Part shown: positions 8,475-17,212 of the stretch, piece by piece
Layout: each line of letters opens with the position of its first letter
Numbering within the stretch: position 1 is the first letter of the stretch
Assembly (NCBI GenBank): GCA_016712275.1
Contig: JADJRI010000030.1
Location: 1 to 43,890 of the forward strand
Length of the DNA: 43,890 bases
Direction of reading: 5' to 3'
Source of the DNA: Planctomycetota bacterium
GTDB taxonomy: Bacteria; Planctomycetota; Phycisphaerae; UBA1845; UTPLA1
Translations under genes and position numbers: made by a program
The notes under the pieces: model-generated
Databases searched by the model: none
The model's input: only the letters and a program-made list of their open reading frames with translations
What the model was told of the DNA's origin: nothing

Positions 8475-9857
8475 ATGATAATTACCATCGACGGACCAGC
8501 CGGCTCAGGGAAGAGCACAGCCGCGCGCAAGCTTGCTGCAAAGCTCGGGGTGGCCTATCTCGACACCGGGGCGATGTATCGCACGATTGCGTTTTCCGCG
8601 ATTGAACAGGGTGTGCATCTAAAAGACGAAAAAGCCCTCGTGGAAGTCGCGCGCAAAGCCGACATCAGTCTCGACTGTGGACCGACGCATACACGCGTGA
8701 CACTCAACGGCCATGATGTCAGCGAGGCGATACGTTCGATGGCCGTGAATCAGGCCACCAGCTATGTTGCCCGCATCCAGTCGATTCGTGATTTGCTGGT
8801 CGAAAAACAGCGCGAGATCGGCCGGCGGCTTGGTTCGCTCGTCTCCGAAGGTCGCGATCAGGGTAGTGTTGTTTTTCCCGATGCCGAATTGAAGTTTTTT
8901 GTAGAGGCCGCCATCGAAAAGCGGGCCATGCGCCGCTATCAGGAGCTTTCGGCCGATGGCGAAGAGGCCTCTTATGAGTTGATTCTTGAAAACCTGCAGG
9001 AGCGCGACGGAAACGATCGCCGACAATGGGCGCCCCTGCTCGAACCGGCCACGGCCATTCATATCGATACCACAAACATGTCGATTCATGAAGTGGTTGA
9101 GCGGCTGCTTGAGGAAGTTCAAAAAAGAAGAACGGCAATTCGTCGCTCTGCACGCCTTCGACGATGGCCCAATCCGCTAACCCATGATCGCTCGCCCATC
9201 ACAATGAAATTTCAGCAAGATTGCGAACAAATCAGGCTCGGCTACAGAATTGCCCGCGCCGCGTGCCGAATTGCATTTGGCACCTACTTTCGCTGTAGGA
9301 TACTCCATGCTGATCGCGTTCCGACGACAGGGGGCGCATTGCTTGCAGCCAACCACCAGAGTTTTCTCGACCCGATCGCCGGCGGCATCGGCCTGTGGCG
9401 TGAGTGTTCCTATATTGCCCGCGACACCCTGTTCGCCAATCCGTACTTCGGCCGGATGATCCGGTATGTAAACGCGTTTCCCGTCAAACGCGGCGAAGCC
9501 GACATTACCGCCGTGAAGGAACTGCTGCGACGACTGCGCGATGGGAAGGTCGTCATGATTTTTCCAGAAGGGACGCGATCGCACAGCGGCGAGATCAGCC
9601 CGCTTAATCCGAATTCGCTCGAAATCGCCAAACGGGCCAGAGTTCCGATTGTTCCGCTGTTGATCGATGGTACGTTTCGAGCTTTCCCGCGGGGAAAGAT
9701 TCTTCCCCGCCCTTATCGCGTACACATCGTCCATGGGCGAACCATGACGCGTGAAGAAGTGGCGGCATCTTCGACTGAGGCGATTGTCGAATCCGTCACG
9801 CGCCGCTTGTTCGAAGCACAGGCTGAGTCCCGCGAGATTCGCATGCGCCGTCCGTGA
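8475..9857 (+). CDS. cmk: Cytidylate kinase fused to 1-acylglycerol-3-phosphate acyltransferase (fusion may be a reading-frame artefact)
   Basis: About 460 residues from the ATG at 8475; a GTG at 8460 is also in frame. The N-terminal half is (d)CMP kinase, which phosphorylates CMP/dCMP with ATP. It shows the P-loop GPAGSGKST (residues 7-15), LDTGAMYRT and a GRDQGSVVFPDA motif, where GRDIGTVVFPDA is usual. The C-terminal half, from about MKFQQDCEQ, is a PlsC-type acyltransferase for phosphatidic acid synthesis, with NHQSFLDP (NHX4D block), FPEGTRS and VPIVPLLIDGT. The junction holds about 30 low-complexity basic residues after a run of six A at 9121-9126. One added base there would end Cmk at a TGA near 9184 and leave plsC starting at the ATG at 9204. 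Adjacent cmk and plsC genes are common in bacteria, so two proteins are plausible given the indels elsewhere. Confidence 0.85.
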   Translation: MIITIDGPAGSGKSTAARKLAAKLGVAYLDTGAMYRTIAFSAIEQGVHLKDEKALVEVARKADISLDCGPTHTRVTLNGHDVSEAIRSMAVNQATSYVARIQSIRDLLVEKQREIGRRLGSLVSEGRDQGSVVFPDAELKFFVEAAIEKRAMRRYQELSADGEEASYELILENLQERDGNDRRQWAPLLEPATAIHIDTTNMSIHEVVERLLEEVQKRRTAIRRSARLRRWPNPLTHDRSPITMKFQQDCEQIRLGYRIARAACRIAFGTYFRCRILHADRVPTTGGALLAANHQSFLDPIAGGIGLWRECSYIARDTLFANPYFGRMIRYVNAFPVKRGEADITAVKELLRRLRDGKVVMIFPEGTRSHSGEISPLNPNSLEIAKRARVPIVPLLIDGTFRAFPRGKILPRPYRVHIVHGRTMTREEVAASSTEAIVESVTRRLFEAQAESREIRMRRP

Positions 9858-9863
9858 GGTGAA

Positions 9864-12800
9864 TTACGAACACCCGTCCGCCAGCACGCATTCCACAAAA
9901 CCCTGAATATCGAGACCATCCGCTACGCCGTCCCGGTTGATATCCGCGCGCAAAGGCCGTCCGCCCCGGCCGGTCCCGACAGAAGCGCGGAAACAAACGG
10001 CTCGACATCGACAAAATCGACCTCGGCATTCAGGTTCATATCGCCCCGAAGAATCCCCCAATAGCGCCCGATGAGATCGATCGAGAAGTTGAGGTTTGAT
10101 CGTAAACAACAGGTGACGCACTTCTGCCCCAGCCGCGCTCCCCGGCAGCCATCCAAAGAAGGCACGCTCCCAAATCCATGTGGTCGACGAGCCCGCCGTG
10201 TTGTTGAACAACCCAAGAACGTATTGACCTTCCGCCAGACTGACCGGCTCGTTCAGCGTCAAGACATATTCATGCTCGCCGACATTGAAAGGATCGTCCT
10301 GTTGAAATCCGCGTGGATGCCAGGCCGGACTGTGAAGAGATCAGCGTGCCGGGAAGGCCATTCGCCGACGTATAAATCCGAACGGTAAAGTCGTCCGAAC
10401 CACCGTATCTCCGGTATAAGCACCCCAAATCTTGAGCGATTCAAGAATGGAGGGCCGCATGAGGTCGAAATTCTCTGCCAAAGTGTTGACACCCAGCGTT
10501 GGATGCGGATCCGCATCGCTCAAACTGCCGGAGGAGTTGTTTGGGACCTGCCGCAGCAAGACCGTCGGCCCCCCGCCCAGATTCACATCGATTTCGTCGG
10601 GTATGCCATTCGCATCGCAATCGCCACTGGAAAGGCAACCAAAAATCCGAACGTCATCGACAAACCAGCCCGTAAATCCAAAGCAATCGTCCTTTGCGAA
10701 ATCAAATCGCAGTTGCACCGCGTCGCCCGCCGACGCAAACGCACCGATATCGACAAGCGAAGAGCCCCATGCCCCACTCCACCCCTGTAAAGGCAACGCG
10801 ACCTGCCAGCGGATTTGAGTTGCCTTGCACTGTTGAAAAAAAACTCGTGTTGTACGGATTAAAAGCGAATGCCAGCGCCGGCACAAAAAACCACGGCCCA
10901 TCGTTGACCCGCAACTGCAGCGTGCCGCCGTCGTACCTGGGCTCGGTCTCGACGAAATGCGTGAACGAAAGCAACAACGTCGAGAGGCCGGAAGGGACCG
11001 TGATGGACGGACTCACGAGTGAGTGAATCGCCGCTTCAGGCGACGATTCAGAACAATCTCCGAAATTCGGATCATCACACCGCCAGGCAGTTCCCGGCCT
11101 GTCAAATGGCAGGTTGGTCGACAGGCTCCAGTCATAGGGCGTGGTCGGCGCGGTGTTGAATACTGCCCAACCCGGTGCGCCGGATTCAAAGTCGTCAACA
11201 AAGACAATGACTTCGTTTGAGCATTCCGGCGGCGGCGTCGAATCGAGCAGCGGAATCGTTTGCCCGCATGTTCCGGCAAAGTTCAGCTCGACGGCGAGCA
11301 GCGCCTTGTTGACTTCGGCGACATCGGCGATGGTGATTGCGCTTGAAGAAGGAATTCCGGGTTCGCGGATCGAGCGGCATCATTCCGACCAGATCGCTCG
11401 CAGCCTGGTTTATCGCGTAATAGGCATCCTCAAAATCCGAGGCGACCGTCAGATAGGTTGTTAGGTGCGGTACCAGATGGCTCCGGCCTTGATGGGACCA
11501 ATCCTGAAACCGTCTGGCCATTAAAGGACTTTCCGTCGCAAGCAATGGCAAACGCATGATTCAATACGCCGCTGCCACTGTGAACCCCGCCGTTGTCTAC
11601 AAGAATGCAAGGCTGGGCAGTGAGCAAAGACGCCCGATCGGGATGCTGCAGACACGAGGGATTCCACATGTCGCGAAGGCCGCTTGTGAATATGTCGGAG
11701 TCTTCGGCAATCAGCCAGCGCACTCCGTTCGCGTAGCCCTCGTTGGAGTAACTGCACACGTTGCTTCGCAGGCCATTTGGTGCGTCGATCCCGGTACCGC
11801 TTGGATGAGGCGTCCATGGTGTAGGACCGGATGAGCCGGCAAATGCCGAATCACTGTTGAACATGTCGGTCAGTTCGCCAAAGATGTCTGAGAAGCTCTC
11901 ATTGAGCTGGCCGGGTTGATTCTGATAAATCAGATTCGCGCTATATTGAGTCACGCCATGCGTAAATTCATGGGCAATTACGTCGTCAACGGTCAACCCC
12001 GGGCAGAAAAACATCTGTCGAAATACGAAGCTCCATCCGGCATTGGGAAAGTTTTGACAGTTCTGCGTGTTGTAATAAGCGGTGGCGATAATCGGCGATC
12101 CGAGTCCATCGTAGCTGTCGCGACCAAAGCCGCGCTGAAAGTACTCGTAAACATCGCCGCTGTAGTCATATAAGCGATCGATTTCGGGATCGCCATTGGA
12201 GACCTGGCCCTCGGAACGAATCAGGCCGCCCGGAAGTTGGGTCAGACCAAAGGCATCATAAACCCGCCGATCGAGCGCGGTACACAGGAGCGACCATCGA
12301 TCAAGAATGTCGCCGTTTTCCGCATCGATAAAAAACGCCTCCTCGGCCCGCTTCGTCTCGTCGGCGAGGATAACGTGATACGCAAGTCTCGCGCCCACCG
12401 GTTGATCGCCATACCAGCCCGGATCAACCACAACCAGCTCATTGCTCTCAGCCTTTGGCGAACCATCGCCCATCATTTCAATGGCCACGACCTCGGCTTC
12501 CCTTGGCGATAGGCGGGGACTCGTGCTGAGGCTTTCGGGAATCGGATAAATGCGACCATTGGCCAGAACTAGCGCATCCTGAGAATCAAAATGCAATTGC
12601 AAAACACCCGAGAAAACGGGAACGCCCCGGTGAATCTGCCTGTAGCGGGCGCGGACATGATTGAGCGGATCCGTGGTGCTTTCCTGGAATGCAAGCTGAT
12701 CGCGCGATGAAATGACGCCGAAATGAGGTGCCATTTCCGCTAGCGCATCGCGATTGCGCAGTTCATCAGTTTCCGGTGTTCGCGCTGTTGCTCCCGAAGA

Positions 12801-13025
12801 ACCCGCCGGCGTGGTCGTTGCCCTTCCACCTGGCAACAGCACCCAGGTCGGCAGTCCACTGTTTTGTGATCGGATAACGCGAATCGCATCGCCGGATAAC
12901 GCCAATGACTCATTACACATGGCGCCGATAACAACGAAAGCAAGTGTCAGAGTTAGAACGCGTAGTCTCACAAGTGGGATGACGAGCGGGGCGATCATGT
13001 TTTTTTGATTGGCAACAAAGTTCAT
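9864..13025 (-). CDS. Secreted M4 (thermolysin-like) metalloprotease; C-terminal half broken by about eight frameshifts
   Basis: The intact first 525 or so residues hold a signal segment (about 20-42), an FTP/PepSY-like propeptide, and a complete M4 catalytic domain: AHEFTHGVTQ with zinc ligands His352 and His356, NESFSDIFGEL with Glu376, and DNGGVHSGSGVLNHAFAIA. Downstream the protein can only be followed by switching frames near 11490, 11458, 11355, 10800, 10395, 10285, 10100 and 9975. The recoverable order is the end of the M4 helical domain (YLTVASDFEDAYYAINQAA), a linker with TIADVAEVNKALLAVE, a beta-rich domain starting VDDFESGAPGW, a second beta domain, and a dockerin-like pair (GDMNLNAEVDFVDVEPFV, RADINRDGVADGLDIQGFV) ending at the TAA at 9864. 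Repaired length is about 1050 residues. It would degrade external protein. Whether the breaks are real or sequence error cannot be told. It is convergent with cmk, with only 6 bases between. Confidence 0.8.
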
Positions 13026-13054
13026 AACGTAATATGAATTTCAATAATTCAATG

Positions 13055-13074
13055 GCGATCATTTGGATGATCGC
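13055..13074 (-). promoter_or_regulatory. Palindrome in the M4 protease upstream region
   Basis: GCGATCAT (13055-13062) and ATGATCGC (13067-13074) are perfect 8-bp inverted arms around TTGG, 30 bases before the protease start at 13025. It lacks a T run on either side, so an operator or a leader hairpin is more likely than a terminator. No clear -35/-10 pair was found nearby. Confidence 0.4.
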
Positions 13075-13204
13075 ACTTCGGGATTAACGATGATCTATTG
13101 TATCAACTTGCCTGGGGCGACGCAGAAATGATGATCACAAAACGCAGAGAATTACTCGTCTGAGCGCATTATTTCCGCTTCGTGGTCTCCAATTCGGCAC
13201 CCTG

Positions 13205-14815
13205 TTACGGCTCGGGATCCGTCTCATCGGGCGGTGGGATGGGCGGCGACGGCTCATCGGCCATCGCTGTAACGATTCGGTCAACAAAAATAGGCAAGTC
13301 CAGCATGGACAGTTGATCGTCCAGATTCATGTCGGCGGCCCAGACTATTCGCAAAGGCCAAAGCGAAGTGTCCCCGCCAATCAAAAGCTGGATGAACAGG
13401 TCGACATCTTGGCCGTCCAAGCGCCCATTTGAATCCAAGTCAGCGGTGCCCTGTAGCGCGCTTGGGGTTGGTGTGCTCCAGAGAGTCGGCCCCAGAATAA
13501 GGAAGGCATCGTCATCATTTATAAGCCCATCGCCGGACAGATCGGCGCGCGCGAGCATTTCGGGATCTTCGAGAGATCCGAGCATGGCTTGCGAAAGAAG
13601 GCTGATGTCAACTCCGTTCACAGAACCATCCGCGTTGATATCGCCCATTTCGATCGGCGGCGGCGGTGACTCGTCGAACCAGTGTGGCACCGTCAGCAAT
13701 GGATCGCCGATAAGCGTCCACATCCAGTCATTCAACGGATTGCATAAGAAAAACGACTCCCCAAGCGTCCAGCCCTGCTGCAGGCCGGCCAACAGAATTG
13801 CGGGAAGCGGTGCGGTGAATTGCGGCTCGCCAGTTGCGCCGAGAGCTGCCGCATAGCCGTTGATGATTGCATTCGGCACGAATCGGCCGCCTTCATTGGT
13901 CGAACTTCGAACGGTGGTTGCGCCCCAACTGTTGAAGTTGTAGGCAAATATGCGCGATCCCGGAAATTCGGTGTAAAGCCTTCCGTCGTTCCAACCAGCG
14001 ACATCGTGGGTATCAATTCGAAAGGCATCGTTCGCGGTTCCTTCGAAATCAGAATCGAATGCTTGCCAAGGAACGGCCAATGAAGATGTCTCCACAGCAG
14101 TTCGAAGCCAAGGCCAAACGCCGGAAGTAAAATGCGAATCTGTGTAATCGTACCAGCCGATCTCTGTATCGATGTAGCTGCCAGGGGACTCGATGCGTTT
14201 TGCTCGTATAGTCAAAGCGTAGGCCATGCCAAGCGACGGCGCATCAATTCGAGCAACGATATAGACATTTTCAGGAAGGGTGTCCCTGGTAAGCCTTCCA
14301 GTCGGAGGCAACAACGCGCTTTGATAAAACGGGCTCACCAGGTTGTTCTGTTTTTGTTGAGCGGGCGGCAACGTGTCGTCATACATGTCCTGAAGCGCAT
14401 CTGCCACGGAGAAACCACCGGGACCGCCCAACGGAGGCGTCGAATAGTGTCCCGGCAATCCGTAGCCGAGTAGAATGCCCATGATTCGGCCACGGAGCTC
14501 GTCGTCACTATCCAAAAGCGAGCGGACTGGACCGACGATTTGCGTTTGTACATCTTCAAGTGTTGCAAGATGCTCTCCCGTTGAAGCATTGAGGCCGATC
14601 AGGTTTCCCACGGGGATGGAGCGCTGCTGGGAATACCACTGTACCCAATAGATGCTCTCTTGATTATTCGTATTGTAAAGCACGAGCCAATTGTCCGGAT
14701 TGGCAGCAGTATCTTCCAATTCCGGCGGCACAGCCGATGCGATACCTGCAACAAAGTGCAGCGACATCGCGACAATTGCAGGAAAAGTGAGTTCTCTTCT
14801 AATCCGCAAGTGCAT
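13205..14815 (-). CDS. TIGR03790 family secreted protein with two dockerin-like modules
   Basis: About 536 residues from an ATG at 14815. It is chosen because a signal peptide follows directly (basic residues, then a hydrophobic run to about residue 27); the frame is open further upstream to 15013, but that part is not protein-like. The N-terminal domain begins NWLVLYNTNNQESIYWVQWY and continues QRSIPVGNLIGLN, the hallmark of the TIGR03790 family. That family is common in planctomycetes and has no known function. It includes LLGYGLPGHY and, near its end, NDWMWTLIGDPLL. C-terminal modules: GDINADGSVNGVDISLLSQA with RADLSGDGLINDDDAFLI, then ADLDSNGRLDGQDVDLFIQL with ADMNLDDQLSMLDLPIFVDR. The last residues are a Pro/Glu/Asp-rich tail. 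No upstream ribosome binding site is obvious. Confidence 0.8.
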   Translation of the reverse strand: MHLRIRRELTFPAIVAMSLHFVAGIASAVPPELEDTAANPDNWLVLYNTNNQESIYWVQWYSQQRSIPVGNLIGLNASTGEHLATLEDVQTQIVGPVRSLLDSDDELRGRIMGILLGYGLPGHYSTPPLGGPGGFSVADALQDMYDDTLPPAQQKQNNLVSPFYQSALLPPTGRLTRDTLPENVYIVARIDAPSLGMAYALTIRAKRIESPGSYIDTEIGWYDYTDSHFTSGVWPWLRTAVETSSLAVPWQAFDSDFEGTANDAFRIDTHDVAGWNDGRLYTEFPGSRIFAYNFNSWGATTVRSSTNEGGRFVPNAIINGYAAALGATGEPQFTAPLPAILLAGLQQGWTLGESFFLCNPLNDWMWTLIGDPLLTVPHWFDESPPPPIEMGDINADGSVNGVDISLLSQAMLGSLEDPEMLARADLSGDGLINDDDAFLILGPTLWSTPTPSALQGTADLDSNGRLDGQDVDLFIQLLIGGDTSLWPLRIVWAADMNLDDQLSMLDLPIFVDRIVTAMADEPSPPIPPPDETDPEP

Positions 14816-15148
14816 GAGTGCTTTACAAGTCTTGACTGATGCACGAATGGGCGCATCGGTCCTAAGAAATCCTATTAATGAAATCGCAGCAACTTTGGGG
14901 AATGACTTGAGATTCGGGCTCGACTGATAAAGCAGAAAACCCAACCTGAAGATTCCGACGCGGCTTCGCTTTCCGTCACGCAAAAGCAATGCGTCAAGAA
15001 TCCCAACACACAATTCCCCGATCCCTAAAACAAATCCAACACCGACGAAAAACTAACCCAACACCCAAATAACGCCTATTCAATTCCCGACCGCCCTTAA
15101 GGTCGCGAATCCCTTAATTGTTCTTCCCGCCGCTTTGAGTACACGAAA
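14816..15148. other. Non-coding stretch upstream of the TIGR03790 gene
   Basis: It probably holds the promoter of the minus-strand gene at 14815, but no clear -35/-10 pair was found. The upstream in-frame extension to 15013 is judged non-coding, because the signal peptide would then begin at residue 67. Confidence 0.4.
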
Positions 15149-15179
15149 AGAGGCCGGTACATCGCATGCACCGGCCTCT
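15149..15179 (-). terminator. Rho-independent terminator of the first PEP-CTERM gene
   Basis: Perfect 10-bp stem AGAGGCCGGT (15149-15158) / ACCGGCCTCT (15170-15179) with an 11-base loop. On the minus strand it is followed by TTTTCG. It lies 128 bases past the stop at 15307. Confidence 0.8.
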
Positions 15180-15306
15180 GCACTATGCTATTCACTTATA
15201 TAGAGCTCGATTCGAACACCACATCGCAACACTCGGATGCAAGCGGTTTCCAACCCTACGCTCAAAACCGGCTCAAGATTGACTTGGGCCCGTTAAAGAA
15301 CCCAAA

Positions 15307-16023
15307 TTAGTTCCGCTTCCGTCGAATCAAGGCAATGGCACCGAAACCGAGCAGTGCGAGAGTGGAAGGCTCCGGAACGAGCGCGATTTCAATTTCGAAG
15401 TTCTGAAACTGTTGATTGATGGAAGCAACGTCTGTTGTTGCAGCCTTGAACGCTTCGAGGAAATTCCAGAAGCTGATATGCAGATCATCATCCGGATTTT
15501 CAAAGCTCACATCCACAGTCGAAACAGCCGAATACTGCTTGTTCAACTGCGTCGTGTTATTGGGGCCAAATAACGGAAAACCGACCGGAGTCGTGATGAT
15601 CGGCGCTGTAAAGTTTCGAAGGGCACCACCAAGCTCGTCAATGTCGAAGTCGCCAGCGAACATGACGTATGAGTTTTCACCCTTGACTGAGTAAGTTCCC
15701 TGGATTCGAACTTCCACGCCTGTGAGCTGATAGCCCGGTGCAATGTGCAAATCCCAGCCGACAGTATCTGACTTGGTGGTGGCTCCGACATCAGGAAATG
15801 CATCCGTTACCGAAAAACCGCCCACACTAAAGACAAATCGGTCATCTGGCGTAACGACGGGATCGCCGAAGAATCCGTTGACATCCTGACCGTTGCTCCA
15901 GCTGAAGTTGCCGGAAGGTGCAATACCTCCCGAATTACCCCAAATGCCTGCCTGGGCACTTCCCACTCCAGCAAGCGAAACCACTGCAAACGCGACCGCC
16001 AAACTACGAGATAGCTGCTTCAT
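15307..16023 (-). CDS. PEP-CTERM sorted exported protein
   Basis: About 238 residues. The ATG at 16023 is preceded by GGAGGAGAGG, giving a strong ribosome binding site, and followed by a signal peptide cleaved after SAQA near residue 26. The middle is beta-rich without a known domain. The C-terminus is a textbook PEP-CTERM signal: VPEPSTLALLGFGAIALI then RRKRN. Such signals are processed by an exosortase, and the protein is exported to the surface or exopolysaccharide. The mature N-terminus (FSWSNGQDVNGFFGDP) matches the pattern of the neighbour at 16123-16854 (FAWSNGDHLDAV), so the two are paralogues. They lie on the same strand 99 bases apart. Confidence 0.85.
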   Translation of the reverse strand: MKQLSRSLAVAFAVVSLAGVGSAQAGIWGNSGGIAPSGNFSWSNGQDVNGFFGDPVVTPDDRFVFSVGGFSVTDAFPDVGATTKSDTVGWDLHIAPGYQLTGVEVRIQGTYSVKGENSYVMFAGDFDIDELGGALRNFTAPIITTPVGFPLFGPNNTTQLNKQYSAVSTVDVSFENPDDDLHISFWNFLEAFKAATTDVASINQQFQNFEIEIALVPEPSTLALLGFGAIALIRRKRN

Positions 16024-16122
16024 CTCAATCCTCTCCTCCGATGTGTACACGCCTCATGCGTAATGAATGATGACTATTCTTCTTTACTCTCTCTTTTCGT
16101 CAAACCACAAATATTACTGCTA

Positions 16123-16854
16123 TTACTTCCGACTTCGTCGCAGAACCAATGGACACGCCAGCCCCAAGAACGCGAGCGATGCCGGCTCAGGGAAAATAAT
16201 GTGTGCATAGGTCTTGTTGATGAATGTGTCGGATGTCGAACCGAAAGCAAACAACTGATTGGTGAACTGCCAGTCAAATGCGGTAAACGGAGCGTTAGGG
16301 AATGAGCCAACGACCCGCTGAGCATAAGCATCACTGTAAGTCAGGGTAAACTCAATTGACCATGTGCCATCCGGATGAAAAGTCGCAGCAGGAAGGGGAA
16401 TGACATTTGTAAAGTCATTTGTCACGTGCTCATTGAGATAAAAACTGGCCGCCACAAAGAGTAGGTCCTCCGGATTGAAACCAGCCTCCACACCCCACGT
16501 ACCGCCCTCGCGAATAATGATTTGATTGATTGGAAGCGCACCACCCGGCGTAGAGCCGGCAATGTCTACGTCTGACTGGGTGCTGGCGTCGATAAAGGGC
16601 CGATTCACCGAATCGGCATTAAACGACATGTCGCCATAGCCGTTCTGAAAGAAGAAACCGTAATTATCGACGGTGGGCGATCCAAAAGCAGTGCTGTCCG
16701 CAACCGCATCCAAATGGTCACCGTTCGACCAAGCGAACGCGGCATTCGAACCCGATGCCGTTCCAAATCCCCAGGCAGAAGCGAATACCGGTGTGCCAGC
16801 CGCAAAAACTGCGGCTATTGCAGCAACGATGCAGATAAAGTTCCTTTTGGTCAT
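16123..16854 (-). CDS. PEP-CTERM sorted exported protein, paralogue of the next gene
   Basis: About 243 residues. The ATG at 16854 has GAGGAGAAGGAAG just upstream. The signal peptide ends near residue 26 (PVFASA). The C-terminus FPEPASLAFLGLACPLVL then RRSRK is a PEP-CTERM signal. No catalytic domain was recognised. The shared pattern WGxx...F.WSNG.....D with a following D.F/Y.F..... block marks it as a tandem duplicate of the 15307-16023 gene, now quite diverged. A possible promoter lies at 16968-16997. Confidence 0.83.
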   Translation of the reverse strand: MTKRNFICIVAAIAAVFAAGTPVFASAWGFGTASGSNAAFAWSNGDHLDAVADSTAFGSPTVDNYGFFFQNGYGDMSFNADSVNRPFIDASTQSDVDIAGSTPGGALPINQIIIREGGTWGVEAGFNPEDLLFVAASFYLNEHVTNDFTNVIPLPAATFHPDGTWSIEFTLTYSDAYAQRVVGSFPNAPFTAFDWQFTNQLFAFGSTSDTFINKTYAHIIFPEPASLAFLGLACPLVLRRSRK

Positions 16855-16967
16855 TGAAGCTTCCTTCTCCTCGGGAGCTGTTTTCAGCTCCATCCTTAAA
16901 ACCGACTATTACGCTGCCCCGTGTTTCCTCTCCATGCGCGGGGCGCGCCTTCTTCCACTTACGGACT

Positions 16968-16997
16968 AATCTAACGAATCGGACCTAGTAATGTCAA
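16968..16997 (-). promoter_or_regulatory. Probable promoter of the PEP-CTERM gene pair
   Basis: On the minus strand, TTGACA (16997-16992) is followed after 18 bases by TAGATT (16973-16968), or after 17 by TTAGAT. Transcription would start about 105 bases before the ATG at 16854. The remaining gene-less sequence to 17212 shows only the weak terminator at 17113. Confidence 0.5.
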
Positions 16998-17112
16998 TGC
17001 TTTTCTGAGTCCACAAAAAGTTTTTTTCGGTCTTACATTTCCTGTACTCGCTCGAATGAAATCTCTCGGTTCAATCGTGCATCCCATAATAAACGCCGTA
17101 AATGCATACAGG

Positions 17113-17143
17113 AAAAACGGTTATGATCCTTAATGACCGTTTT
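17113..17143 (-). terminator. Possible terminator after the PEP/pyruvate-binding protein gene
   Basis: On the minus strand AAAACGGT (17143-17136) pairs with ACCGTTTT (17121-17114), and one further T follows. It lies 70 bases beyond the stop at 17213. The stem is A/T-rich and the T run is partly inside it, so the call is tentative. Confidence 0.45.
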
Positions 17144-17212
17144 GGATAAACATGGGAAGAGTCACTTTATTCCCATCCGAACCGCAACCGTTTCACTAAC
17201 CCTTAACACGAT

